From contig NW_026947486.1 in NCBI RefSeq assembly GCF_034190915.1, positions 26,819,344-26,883,343 of the forward strand: a stretch of 64,000 nt of DNA, given 5' to 3'. The notes beneath the pieces were generated by a model that saw only the letters and a program-made list of their open reading frames with translations, made no database searches and was not told where the DNA came from. Within the stretch, counting starts at the first letter, position 1. Every line of letters begins with the position of its first letter. The position numbers and the translations under genes were made by a program. The DNA comes from Cavia porcellus (taxonomy: Eukaryota > Chordata > Mammalia > Rodentia > Caviidae). Shown here piece after piece: positions 46,858-58,705 of this stretch.

Positions 46858-47720
46858 AGAGAATAAAACTCTACCCAATAAAACAATGGAAACAGTATAG
46901 AACTTCCTAAGCAAGACCGTAGGGAATCAACAATGGCTGCAATTTGCAGAAGGAGATTCCCCTAGACGTCACATTGTGTACCACTATCCTCTGACCCTTT
47001 GATCAGACCACTGGCAATAGCCCGGTAATGTTAGTGAAACACTAAATCACCAAAGGCATCCAATTGCATTTCACCTCCATAGCTATCATCACAGCCAGTG
47101 TTTCTCCAGACAAGTCTGTCACTTATGGCATCAGAGTAGGGGAGTGTTTGTACTTCTTGTTTGCCAGCTTGCATGCCAGAACAGGCTGGGGTCTATCTGT
47201 CCCAGTCTGGTGGTAGCCTGAGCATGGTACTTGTTCTCAGACTGAGCTTACTTGCTCGTGTGGATTTGTTCTCTCCAGCCTTGGTCCATGAATGGTGCTG
47301 AGTCACAGCAAGAGGCTGGGATCTATCTGTTCTAGTCCAGTGGTGGCCATACATGGTGCTGGTTCCCAGACTGGGTTTCTCATCTTTACATTCTTCAAAA
47401 ATTCCAGGCATGAGAAAAATGCCATGTACCATCCTCCATCACCATTTTTGCTCTGAGTACTCTTTGCTTGTAATGTTCTTTCCCCACTTGCTCATAATGG
47501 TCTTTCCCCATTCGGCTAGCTCTCTCACTTTATGTAAGCCTTTGATTACTTGCTACTTTTTTCTTGATTAACTTACACAAAACTTAAATAAGCTTCCACT
47601 CTACCTGACATTCTCCATCCCTTTCACCTTGCTTTATTCTTCCCTATAATACCATGTATATTTTAACTTGTTATGTGCCTATTTATCTATTTATTTATCT
47701 GATTCTTTTTTCACTTTTCC
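46858..47720. other. Intergenic with a ~130-bp tandem duplication
   Basis: The first ~90 bp (46,858-46,950) may be antisense L1 3'UTR. A phrase GGCTGGGnTCTATCTGTnCnAGTCnnGTGGT occurs at 47,184 and 47,314, each followed by CATGGTnCTnGTTC and CAGACTG. I cannot name the repeat. No gene is seen. Confidence 0.45.
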
Positions 47721-47724
47721 TCAC

Positions 47725-47875
47725 TAGAATCAGCTACACTGGAGGCAAAGATTGTCATTGTCTTCTTCACTGCTATATCCAGAACACTGAATTCCCAGAT
47801 CCCAGAATAGTGCCTGGCATATACTAGACACACAATAAATATTTGTTGAAAGAGTGAATAAATAAAGGCATACAA
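47725..47875 (+). repeat. L2 LINE 3' end
   Basis: Classic L2 terminus: ACACTGGAGGCAAAGATTGT, CACTGCTATATCCAGAACA, TAGTGCCTGGCATATACTAG and CACAATAAATATTTGTTGAA. Confidence 0.8.
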
Positions 47876-47901
47876 TTTGAGGAAAAGAGAAAAGCTATTA
47901 G

Positions 47902-47903
<2 letters not shown>

Positions 47904-47951
<48 letters not shown>
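47904..47951 (+). repeat. (TC)n microsatellite
   Basis: About 24 TC repeats, uninterrupted. Confidence 0.95.
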
Positions 47952-47953
<2 letters not shown>

Positions 47954-48394
47954 TATAATTATGCAAAAAGTCATGGTTAAGTATGGATCAAAATAAAATA
48001 CAATATGATTTTAAGTGTATGAATGAATATGAGAGAGACACTATTTGACCTTAATTCTAGAAACGCTAAGATGCCCCAAAATTCTGGCATTGGAATTTAA
48101 GAGAATGAGCACATTCCTGGGTCACTACTCCACTGGATTTTGAAAAATATTTGCACACCATGATAATGCAAATGCTGTTTATTTTTTACTAGATTTTAAA
48201 GTGAGTCTGGGGAAATTAAGCATGAGAAATCTGATTGTGATTTCACAATAGAATGTAAATGTTAATAATCTGGGTAACATAAAAAAGAAAGATGAAACAG
48301 ACAATGTGTACCATTAAATGGGAGGGAGAGGATAATGGCCTTAATATATTTGTCCTAAACATTGGACAATCAAAATTACCTATTGTCTTCATTA
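47952..48394. other. Intergenic, nothing recognised
   Basis: AT-rich; no supported feature. Confidence 0.5.
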
Positions 48395-48765
48395 CTTTTC
48401 CTCTTGTTGCTGAGACAAAATACATGACACCCAAAGTGAAGGAAGAAAAAGTTTACTTAGCTTATAGTTTTTGAAAGTTTTAGTGCATACTCAGCTGGCT
48501 CCAAGGTAGGGTGGTGTGGCTAAGGGGAAACATGTCAGCTGTAGCAGAAGCCACAAGAACAAAACAGCCAAAGGGAAAAGCACACCTCCTTTGCTCCCTT
48601 ACACTGTATGCTGGCTTCCTGCCCTAGGTGGGTGCAGTGCTCACACCACAAATCCCAGTTCTAGACAATGAACTAATCACAAATGGTAGAATCAGCTGCC
48701 TCCATGATTGCATGAGGCTTGGGAGGCATCCAAACACAAACCTTGACACAAACCTGTCAAAAGTG
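48395..48765. repeat. Unclassified interspersed repeat
   Basis: TGTTGCTGAGACAAAATACA near 48,404 and AATCACAAATGGTAGAATCA near 48,675 recall a widespread rodent interspersed repeat whose copies open with a TGCTGTGATAAAAnACCATGACC-type head. I cannot assign its class or orientation with confidence. Confidence 0.35.
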
Positions 48766-48770
48766 AATGG

Positions 48771-48925
48771 AGTCAGACGTGGTGGTACACTCCTGAAATC
48801 CCAGCACTTGGGAGGCTGAAGCAGGAGAATTTTTGTGAGTTTAAGGCTACCCAGGACAATATAGTCAGTTAGAGTCCAGCCTGCATTACATAGAATATAT
48901 CTCAAGAAAATAAATAAATAAAAAC
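48771..48925 (+). mobile_element. B1 SINE
   Basis: 7SL-derived monomer: GACGTGGTGGTACACTCCTG, ATCCCAGCACTTGGGAGGCT, GAAGCAGGAGAATTTTTGTG, GAGTCCAGCCTGCATTACAT and an AAATAAATAAATAAA tail. A monomeric B1 indicates a rodent genome. Confidence 0.9.
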
Positions 48926-48984
48926 TCTAAATATCAGTGAGATAGAATATGCTTAAAAATATTTATAAAAAATGAACAGAGTAA

Positions 48985-51900
48985 GAAATAGAGGCCTTAG
49001 TAGATATCTACAGAATGTTTCACCACACATCAGAATACACATTCTTCTCAGATTTACATGGGATGGTCTGCAAAATAGACCATATACTAGCCCATACAAA
49101 ATGCTTAAGTAAATGCAAAGGAATTGAAATCATCCCATGCATACTATCTGACCATAGTGAGATGAAGTCATGAGAAATATCTAAAAACATAGAAATTAAA
49201 TAACACTTTACTGAACAGCCATGGATCACAGATGAAGTTAAAGAAAAAATTAAACATTATCTACAATTAACTGATAATGTCTATACATTGTACTGGAACT
49301 TATGGGATGCAGTGAAGTCAGTCCTAAGACAGAAATTTATCATAGTGAATTCTCACATCAAGAAAAGAGAGGAAGCTCAAATAAACAACCTAATACTGAG
49401 TCTTTAATTTCTAGGAAAAAAGAGAGCAAGTCAAATCCAAAACTCATACAAGGATGGAAATTATAATGGTAAGAGCAAAAATCAGCACAATTAAGACTAA
49501 GAATACAGTACAAAGAACCAGTGAATTGAAGAATTTTTTCTTTGAAAGATTAAGTAAAATTGGTAAACCCTTAACTAGTCTTATCAAAACAGAAATTAAA
49601 GGCTCAGATTCATGCAATTAGGAATAAAAAGGATGAAATCACAATGAATCCTGTGGAAATCTACCAAGATGGAAAACACAAGAAATGGACAGATTCTGAG
49701 ATACAGATACCTAGAGTTGAATTGCCAAAACTAAATTCAGAAGACATAAAAATATTAAATTAAACAACCCAATATCAGCCTATGGAATTGAAAATGTAAT
49801 TAAAAACTTACCAACAAAGAAAATCCAAGGTCCTGATGGATTCACAGGTGAATTCTACAAGAAAGTTAGACAAGATCTAATGCCATCACCTCTGAAGCTC
49901 TTTAATCACATTGAAATGGAGGCAATACTCCCAAAATTGTTTCTGGAAGCAAGTATTACCCTATTACCAAAACCAGAGAAAGACCCAACCAAAAAAGAAA
50001 GCTATAGGCCAATCTCCCTAATGCACATTGATGCAAAATTCCTCAGTAAGATACTGGCAAACAGAATACAGAAAATCATGAAGAAGATTATACACCATGA
50101 CCAATTAGGATTCATCTCAGGAATGCAAGGATAGTTCAACATATACAAATCAATAAATATAATACATCACATTAATGTAGCCCAGCACAAAAATCACATG
50201 ATCTTCTCAATAGATGCAGAAAAAGCACTGGACAAAATCCAACACACATTTATGAAAAAATCCCTGCAAAAAATTGGGAGAGATGGCCTTTACCTCAATC
50301 TATATAAGCCATCTATAACAAACCAGCACCCAACATCATACTAAATGGACAAAAATTGAAAGCCTTCACTTTAAAATCAGAGACAAAACAAGGTTGTCCA
50401 CTACCACCACTCCTATTCAATATAGTTCGGGAACCATTAGCCAAAACAATTAGAAAAGAGAAAGAAATATAAGGAATAAGGATAGGAAAGGAAGAAGTTA
50501 AATTATCATTATTTGCAGATGACGTGATACTATACATAGAAAACCACAAAAAATCCACCAAAAGACTTGCAGATTTAATAAACAATTTCAGTATCATAGA
50601 TGGATACAAAATCAGCACTCAAAAATTAATAGCATTTCTATACACCAACAGCAAACACACTGAGAGAGAAATGAGGAAAACAACACTGTCATAATTGCAA
50701 CAAAACTAAATAAAATACTTACGAATCAACCTAACAATGAAAGTAAAGATCTATATATTGAAAATTACAGTGCTCTAAACTAATTAAAATTATAGTGCTC
50801 TGAAAAAGGAGATATGTGAAAATCTTTAAGATTATTTTATGTATGTCATATATTTATATATTATTATATGCATGTTATATATTTATATTACAATTCTTTA
50901 AAAGCTCAAATACTGTGTAATCCAACCAATATTATGATAAATACATCTATGGACAGATGCATTCTTCTTAGATGACTACTGCAAGATAACAAATTTGGAT
51001 AAAAGTTTCTTCCTATCAAAAAAAGACATCAAAGAGAGTATCATCATATGTAAAAATATCCTTTGCTCTTAGGAAGAATGAACATAGTGAAAATGTCCAT
51101 ATTCCCAAAATTGTTATATGGCTTTAATGCAATTATATTCAAAATACCATTAGCATACCTCACAGAACTAGAGGAAACATTCTTAAAATTCATTTCAAAG
51201 AAGAAAAGACCTAGAATAGCAAAAACAATTCTAGGCAACAAAGGCAACACAGAGGGTATCACAATCCCCTGACATGAAATTATGCTACAAAGTTACTGTG
51301 ATATAAACAACATAATTTGAGGGACAGGGATTTAGCTCAGTGGCATAAATGCCTACCTAGCAAATTTGAGGTCATGAGTTCAAGTTCCAGAACCAAAGAA
51401 AGCAAACGAAACAACAAAAACAAAAACAGCATGGTGCTGGCAAAAGAACAAAACAAAACAAGATGTGAAGATCAATGGAATAGATTAGAAAATGCAGAAA
51501 CAAATCCAAACACAGTCACCTTATCTTTGATGAAGGGGTCAAATACCTTCACTGAAAGAAAGTAGCCAATTTCCTAAATGGTGCTGGAAAAACTGGCTTA
51601 CTACATGCCAAAGACTAAAACTAGACCTATGTCTCTCAACATGCACTAAACTAAAATTATAATAGATCAAAGATCTAAATATTAAAATAGAAACACTAAA
51701 TCTTCCAGAAGAGAGAAAATGTAGAACTCTTGAAGTCACAGGGAAAGATTTCATGAACAAAACCCAGACTGCATGGGAAATATTATAAAGAATCAACAAC
51801 TGAGATCTCATCTTAATAAAAAGCTTTTTCACAGCAAAAGAAATCATGAATAGGGTGAAAAGACCACACATAGGGTGAGACAAAATCTTATTCAGTTGTC

Positions 51901-52650
51901 CCTCAAACAAAGGAGTACTATCTAGAACATATAAAGAACTGAAAAAATCAGACTCCCCAAGTTTAAATATCTTATTAAAAAATCTGCATTGGAAATAAAT
52001 ACTTCTCAGATAAAGAAATACAAATGACAAATAAACATATTTAAAAAGGCTCAGCATCACTGGTCATTCAAGAGATGCAAATTAAAATGACATGGAGATT
52101 TCATATCACTCCAGGAAGAATGGCTATTATTAAGAAATCAACCAATAATAAAAACTGTAGCAGTTGTGGAATAAAAGGAACCCCTCTCCATTGTACGTGG
52201 AAGTGTAGACTGGTATAATAACTGTGGAAATCAGCATGAAGATTCTTCAAAAAAAGTAAGATTAGAGGTCTCATTTGAGCCACATTTTTACCTTCTGGGT
52301 ATCTTCTCTGAAGAATTAAAAATATCATATCACACAGATATATGTACACCTATGTTTATAGCAGCACAGTTTGTAATAACTAAACCTTAGAAACCACCCA
52401 AATACTTACCAACGAAGGAATGGGAAAAAATAATGTGGTACTTTTATACATTGGAGTGCTACTCAGTCAAAGAGAAGGATAAACTTGAGACATTTCTAGG
52501 TAAATAGACATACCTTTAGACCATACCCTTAAGTGAAATAAATCAGACACACATATGCAAATGTCACATTGTCTCCTTGGTGTGAGAAATTGAAAGAATA
52601 AATAAGGACCAAAATTTACAGTAAATATTGTAAAATAAAAATAAATTATT
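48985..52650 (+). pseudogene. L1 piece J: ORF2 from endonuclease to 3'UTR
   Basis: Starts inside the endonuclease (segment for VDIYRMF; then [17 protein letters not shown] near 49,050 and SDHSEMK near 49,148), then [20 protein letters not shown] near 50,010 and an intact-looking FADDVILY box (50,510-50,536). The Cys-rich end is near 52,160. The short 3'UTR type lacks the repeat module. Many stops and indels, a SINE at 51,323 and an AT-rich replacement at about 50,820-51,045 mark it as old. Confidence 0.85.
51323..51412 (+). mobile_element. ID-type SINE inside L1 J
   Basis: GGGATTTAGCTCAGTGGCAT, a B-box-like GTCATGAGTTCAAGTTCC and an A-rich tail with AACAAAAACAAAAAC. More diverged than the copies at 7,621 and 24,763. 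It interrupts the ORF2 segment before AWCWQKN. Confidence 0.8.
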
Positions 52651-52719
52651 CAAAAGGGAAAATGAACTAGGAAAGGAAGGAAGGGCAAAGGAAAAAACGA
52701 TAAAGAAGGATAAAATGTG

Positions 52720-53310
52720 AGCTGAGGCCACATGAGGTGAGCTCCAGCACACCAACACAGCACCAGAGAGACTTTAAGAGCGTCGTCCCCAGTGGTTAAG
52801 GGCCTGCGCAGCTTCCAGACACACTGAACTAAATTCAGCAGGTCTCGCGGGCCTAACTGGACTACCTCCAGTGACCTTCTTTCAACCTAGGGAGCTGAGG
52901 CCAAGCAAAGTGAGTTCCAGTGCACTGGCACAGGCCTGGGGAGAGTTTACGACCATTGCTCCCAGCGGTTAAGTGCCTACCCAGCTTCCAGACACACTGG
53001 ACTAGGCTCAGGAGATTTCACAGGCCCTACAAGACCTTGTCCAGCGCTCTTCATTCAATCAGGGAAGCTGAGGGTACATGAAGTGAGTTCCAGCGCATTG
53101 GTGCTAGCCGTAGGAGAGCTTTAGATTATCACTCAATGTGGTTAGGAGCCCACCCAGCTTCCTGGACACCTGAGGTGGCATGGGAGGTCCTGCATGTCTG
53201 ACTGGTCCATGTTCAGCAACCTCCATTCAGTCCCGGGAGCTGAGAGGATAGAAGGCGATTTCCAACATGCCCAGGGGAAGCTTTGGAAAATCACTTGAAA
53301 CATGGAAATA
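52720..53310 (+). promoter_or_regulatory. L1 K 5'UTR with ~174-bp monomers
   Basis: Three units are marked by GCnCAGCTTCC(A/T)GnACAC near 52,806, 52,980 and 53,154, each with a GAGAGnnTTTAnGAnCnTnnCTCCCAGnGGTTA block. It is of the same promoter type as the leader of L1 B. Confidence 0.7.
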
Positions 53311-53317
53311 AAGAAAA

Positions 53318-54062
53318 ATGACAAGAATAAAGACCAAAATGAAATCTCAAACCTCCAGCCCATCCCAAGAAGGCCTAGAAGCCATGTACATGTAAGAAAA
53401 TATAAGCCGTATACCTGAATTGCCTGCAATGATAGCAACTGAAATAAAGAATCAACTCCGGGAAGCTATAAAGGAATTCAAATTAGAAATAATCTCCCAG
53501 CTAAAAGAAGAAATGATAAAAGTAATGAAAGAAATGTTGAACACATCTAAAGGAGACACAGTTAAAAAATTACAGGAACAATGCAAAAAGATAGAAACCC
53601 TGGATAAACAATATCAGAAATAGAACACATGAAGCAGATTCAAAGAGGTATACAGGAAATCAAAAATTCCATTGAAAGTTGTCAAAACTGCCTCAACAAA
53701 AGTGAAGATAGAATTTCAGACCTTAAAGATAAGATTGCAGCTAGTGAACAAGAAAGGAAAGATCTTTTAAAAATAACAAGGAATCAGGAAATAATTCAAC
53801 AGCTGCAAGATGCTGCAAAGAAAAACAACATAAGATTGATAGGGATAAATGAAAAAGAAACGAACAAGACAAATGATATCAAGAGCCTATTTACAGAAGT
53901 AATAGCTGAAAATTTCCCAAACCTGAGAATGGAAACTGACATATGGATTAGTGAAGCATATAGAATTCCAAATAGCTATAACCAAAATAAAACTATACCC
54001 AGACATATAATAATGACCATTCCAGAAATCCAACATAAGAACAGAATATTAAAAGCTACAAA
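53318..54062 (+). pseudogene. L1 K ORF1, 3'-truncated
   Basis: ORF1 with coiled coil (KNQLREAIKEFKLEIISQLK near 53,435; RISDLKDKIAASEQERKDLL near 53,705), RRM start (NNIRLIGINEKE near 53,827) and CTD (PRHIIMTIPEIQHKNRILKA to 54,062). One stop (near 53,623) breaks it. The element ends abruptly at 54,062, before the ORF1 end; no ORF2 or tail follows. Loss of the 3' side is unusual for L1 insertions and implies a later deletion or rearrangement. Confidence 0.85.
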
Positions 54063-54239
54063 TTTCATTGATCTTACAAATGATATTTTATCATAATATC
54101 TAAATGAGCATATAGCTATCCAATTAGATTTGCTCCCATAGATGAAAAAGCATACAGTTATATGGCTAATATATGTTTATGAAAGTTATGGGGTATTATC
54201 CTATTTTCTATGCTATTACAAATGCATTAGGGTAGGTGC

Positions 54240-54655
54240 TTTATAAAGAAGAGATTTATTTAGCCTTAGTTTTAGAGGCTGAAAGTCCAAGATCAGGTGG
54301 CCTCATCTATTCTGCCTTTGATGAGGGACCTCTTCCTGCATCATGACATGTTGTATGTAATCATAATGGGAGCAGTAGTAAAAGGAAAACATCATAAGAC
54401 AGGAAGCCAAAGAGATTCAGTGGTTAGGTTTACTCTTTTTATAGCAATCTACTCTTGCATAAACTAACCAGGGCCCTGAAACAGTTACATTAATCTCTTC
54501 CAAGGGTGGAGCCTCCAATGATCTAATTCCCTTTCCCTAGGCCCCATCTCTGAAAGGCCCCAACTTTGGTTAAGGTTCTACCACCTCAAAGTACCACTGA
54601 GGCCCAGTTTTTCAGCACATGAATCTTTGGGCACATGAACATCTAAATGATAGCT
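54240..54655. repeat. Unclassified interspersed repeat
   Basis: AGATTTATTTAGCCTTAGTT, TTTTAGAGGCTGAAAGTCCA and GGAGCCTCCAATGATCTAAT resemble mammalian LTR/MaLR-style or DNA-type repeats. I cannot decide the family. Confidence 0.35.
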
Positions 54656-54689
54656 ATTGGAAAGAGTATTCTGGGACTTAGAATATTGG

Positions 54690-54795
54690 AGGAAGTCTAG
54701 TGTAGTGGTTAAGGCACACATATCTGGCATCCCACTGATCTGAGTTCAAGTCCTCTCTGTGCCACTCAGTATCTTTTCCTTAAGGAGTGTACCTT
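54690..54795 (+). repeat. MIR SINE fragment
   Basis: AGTCTAGTGTAGTGGTTAAG, then GATCTGAGTTCAAGTCCTCT and GTGCCACTCAGTATC: the 5' and core parts of MIR in sense. Confidence 0.75.
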
Positions 54796-55172
54796 TCTCA
54801 CCCCTTAATGTTACCTTCTATAAAGTAAGGTTGGTGCTTTTAAATAGGATTCCACTTCCTTATAAGCAAAGCCACCCAAGTAGAAGCGCCCACTACACAG
54901 CTGAACTTTGTTTTCTGTTGAATGGCCCAATCTTGCCTCATAGTCTTGTACTGAGGAAGGACACAAATGTATAAACCGAAAGGTAAATTGCCCAGACTAG
55001 GCTCCAATAATCCGAGAGTGCTGGGATCACAGGCCTGTGCCACCACAATTGGCTTGCAGATTTTCTGGGAAATTTGCCTTTTGTTTAACAAAATGAAGTC
55101 ATTTTGTTGTGGATAGTTAGATCCAAAGCCTAACTTTGAGTGCCACAAGTGAGTTAAAATACCTTACATACA

Positions 55173-55292
55173 GGGATGGAGGATTTAGCTCAGCGGTATA
55201 AACACTGCTTGGCAAATGCAAGATTTTGAGTTCAATCCCTGGTACCAAAAAAAAAAAAAAAAAAAAAAAAAAGAAAAGAAAAAAAGTAAAAA
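55173..55292 (+). mobile_element. ID-type SINE with long A tail
   Basis: GGATTTAGCTCAGCGGTATA, B-box GAGTTCAATCCC, TGGTACC and a 28-base A run. A duplication CTTACATnCA flanks it (before 55,173 and near 55,299). Confidence 0.9.
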
Positions 55293-55299
55293 AAAATCT

Positions 55300-55945
55300 T
55301 ACATGCAAGAGGTAGGAACATGATATTCATTCATGAGCTCAAAAGAGCAATGAGAGATCCTGGAAATGGAAAGGAGTGGAGCTGTCTGTATATCGGAGGA
55401 AAGAAAGAGCCCATCAGGCATGAGGCAAAGGCACAGTTAGTAAGCCTTTCACGCAGTAATGCAGAGACACTGATTTTTTATTCCTTGGAGGAAGAGAAAT
55501 ATACTAGAGCAGGATTGGTGGTGGAGATATTCCAGGCTTCGCATTTGAGCTTCAGGTGTGTGGAATCTCAGATGTTCCCGGATTACATAGTTTCATCCCT
55601 ATATTCTGCACTAAGCAATCTCTAGCCTGTTTTTCCTTATCTAATGGTCCAAGATGCCTAATCATAGCTTAGATTTTCATCTTTCTCTGTAATTAATATG
55701 TGAAATTGATACTGAAAAGAAATGTTTCTGCTGTGTATGGGTACTGGTAATAGGCCTCAGATCTAGTGACTTAGATTCTTCAGTTTTATTGGTAAATGCC
55801 GTTAATCAAAGTATTCTCAGAGCTCTGAAGAAGATGAATGGAAATCACTGTAGTCAAAAGATGATTATTACAAACTAATTTAATTTCCTCCTGGTAAATT
55901 TGCCTTCTTTTTTCTGATCTCCAAGTTATAAGATAAAGAAGGATA
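55300..55945. other. Intergenic, nothing recognised
   Basis: One 101-codon frame (55,320-55,625) has no recognisable domain and no gene context; I do not call it. Confidence 0.5.
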
Positions 55946-55949
55946 TTTT

Positions 55950-56095
55950 TTTGAGACAGTCTTACTTTTTAGTGCAGGCTGGGCTTGAACTCAGTGTGGT
56001 GCCCAGGTTGTCCTAGAATTTGCAGAGATTCTCCTGCCTTCAGCCTTTCCAGTGCTGGGATTACAGGTGTGCACCACCATACCCAGTTTAAAGAA
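55950..56095 (-). mobile_element. B1 SINE, antisense
   Basis: TTTTTTGAGACAGTCTTAC, GCTGGGCTTGAACTCAGTGT and AGTGCTGGGATTACAGGTGT: antisense B1, moderately diverged. Confidence 0.9.
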
Positions 56096-56437
56096 GGATT
56101 TTTGTGGTATTGAGCCCTGAATGTGGTGGAGTTAAGAGGAGAAGCTTTCATTTAAAAATCTTTGGTAACTGTCTCTGGTGGACTTGAACTGAGATTTTGC
56201 CACATTTTCTTGGATCTCACACTTTCTAAAGTTATGATTATGTTACTAAAGGCCTCAGGCATGACTTAAAATATTGTGGAATTTAAAATGTTGGAAGTTG
56301 TAACAGAGGGTAGACATAATGGAGGGACAGATCTAAGAGAGGGCATTCCATGGGAAAAAAAATCTTATGAACCAAAGTTCCTAGTTACAGTCACAGAAGG
56401 CAGGTGGCATCTGGTAATAGTAAAGTGTTCTGTTTAG

Positions 56438-56441
56438 GTGG

Positions 56442-56489
<48 letters not shown>

Positions 56490-56494
56490 CACTT
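56438..56494 (+). repeat. (TA)n in a perfect palindrome
   Basis: About 22 TA repeats flanked by GTGGAAT on the left and ATTCCAC on the right, so the whole ~57-bp block reads the same on both strands and could extrude as a cruciform. Confidence 0.9.
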
Positions 56495-56639
56495 CTACTA
56501 TCTTAGAATATGATCCTAATCCTCATGATATTTATTTCAGGCATGGGAGGTTATGTATCTATCCAAACGATTAGATGTTCTATTAGTAAAGGACAAGGGG
56601 AGAATTGATAACAGGGTAAGTAACTATCAATTGATGTCA

Positions 56640-57520
56640 CAAACGTCTTCACTGAAAATATTTCTTTCAAACTCACCAGAAACTACTAGCCAACTGTCAA
56701 AAATTCCTCAACATTTTTGAGGACCTTATTTTCTTGACCTCTTGGCATCATTCAGTGCTGTCAACCTCTCTCTTTTAAAGTTTCTCTCCTTGGATTCAAG
56801 ACAAGACACTGCTTTCTCCTATTTTCTTCCTACCTGTTTGGGCACTCCTTATTGATCTCTTTCATGGGATAATTTTCCTCCACGTATACCACAGATTCTG
56901 CAGGTCTCCATGGATCTTCCCTGAGTCTATATCTCTTCTAGTATAATGCTGGATAGTTTTGCTCTTTTCCTTGAATTAAAGAACCATTTATATATTGATG
57001 ATGCCCAGATTTGTAACCTGTCTCGACCATTTTCCTAAGTTTAGACATGTATATTAAACTACATGTGAGATATTTTCACCTGAGTGCCACATACATGCTT
57101 CAAAAAATGTTCAGCTCCCCTCAAATCCATTCCTCCTTCATATTATATATCTCAGTGAAAGAGGTCACATTCCACACATCTCTCAAATCAGATCCCTAAG
57201 AGTTCCCTCAGACACACACCTCCTCATAAGCCTTCTCTCCACAACCCAATTCCTCACCATGTTCTATTGTTTATTTCTTTACTGCCTTCTAAATTCAATT
57301 ATTTCTCAGTAACTCCATAACTACCATTCAGACCAAACCATAATCATCATTTACCTCAATGATTATCAAGGTCTTTACTAATCTGCCTGTTTCCATGACA
57401 CAACTAGAATGATCTTTCTAAAACACAATCTTATATCATATCCATGCCGAGAGCTCTTCAACAAACCCACAGTGTTAGATTAAAGTCCTTATCTTGGTAT
57501 TCAAGGATTGTCAGGATTTT
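56640..57520 (+). repeat. Ancient L2-like LINE remnant
   Basis: Pieces such as TTGATGATGCCCAGATTTGT (56,995), GAATGATCTTTCTAAAACAC (57,407) and TTAAAGTCCTTATCTTGG (57,481) follow the order of an old mammalian LINE. Very decayed; family call uncertain. Confidence 0.4.
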
Positions 57521-58040
57521 GAATGGATAGGAATTTAGGGCACTAAAATCGGGAGAAAAGGAAGGGCTAGATTCAGCGTGGATAAGAAGGGAATCTAGAA
57601 GGAAAAAAAGTGGTGAGGTAAAATCACAAACACAGAGGAAGTAACAGTTTAGAGGAAAAGAGGAAACAAGAGACTGAATGCCTACCTTAAGTATGTGGGA
57701 AATATATGTGTGTGTGTATGTCTTAAACTGTGATATTTTATTTGCTTAGTAAAGGAAAATGTGATCTCTTGAAGCAGCAGACATGTGACCATTTGAAGCA
57801 CACATGGATGCAGGAAAGTTACTGAATGTTATGTTTTACAACTGACCTCTGTGCTAAAGTATAGTATGGTTCCTAGTAAGTTTTTAATTAATACTCTTGG
57901 GTTTTGGGGGCTTGCATCCACATATTCTGTAACTAGTGATGCTTTATTTTACTTTTACATCTATGCACTTTTTGAAAATAAGCTGACAAATTTGATATCA
58001 GAAGTAGAAGAGTTTTGTAGTATGTGAGTTAGCAAAAAAT
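57521..58040. other. Intergenic, nothing recognised
   Basis: No supported gene or repeat. Confidence 0.5.
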
Positions 58041-58089
58041 ACCATAAAAACAACAAAAGAGTCCAATATATATACTAGGATGTACCTAG

Positions 58090-58465
58090 TGGCGTTGTTG
58101 GTAATAGTGGGGGACAAAAGAAACAATCCAAATGTCCGTGTATACTGGACCAGCTAAAGAAATTATAGGATGCCTATAAACAAGATTATGCAGCTAGTAA
58201 GAAAAATGTTCACTAAGGGAAAGACGTTTAAATGCATAACTGGAGAAAAAGAGATCATAGAATAAGAGGAATTGTGTACCATGTGTGGGGAGAAAATCCA
58301 AAATAATTAGCACATAAATATTAAAACATCTGGAGGAATGTATATACGTTAATAGTGGTTATTGCTGGCAAATGATATGAGTGGTCTTTCATTGGTCTGT
58401 TAAGTATTTTTGTATTATTTGAATTTTCACAAAGAAAACACATTACCTTTGTAATAAGAAATATA
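58090..58465 (+). repeat. Ancient L1 ORF2-end/3'UTR remnant
   Basis: AAACAATCCAAATGTCCGTG near 58,120 and TATACTGGACCAGCTAAAG match the end of old L1 ORF2s. TTATTTGAATTTTCACAAAG near 58,416 is typical of L1M-type 3'UTRs. Confidence 0.45.
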
Positions 58466-58616
58466 TGAAATAAATTCAGCAAATGAATCGCTTCCAGGGG
58501 GTGGTTTAGGTTTGAAAGGCTTCAGACTGATCTTGGTATGGTGGCATAAACATGAGCTTTGGCGTCAGACAACCCCGAGCAGGCCCCATTGCCCCACCCC
58601 TCACCTCCCCAAGAAG

Positions 58617-58705
58617 GCGGAGGTGGGGGGATGGAGGGTGGAAGGAGGGTAGGGTGGTGGAAGGGGGGTGGGGTGGTGGAAGGGTGGTAGTGGCGGGGAC
58701 TGCGG
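58617..58705 (+). repeat. G-rich minisatellite-like tract
   Basis: GGGTGGTGGAAGGGnGGTG-type units repeat about three times. At least eight runs of three or more G fall within 90 bases, giving G-quadruplex potential ~1.6 kb upstream of the MAGED2 start codon. Confidence 0.8.
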
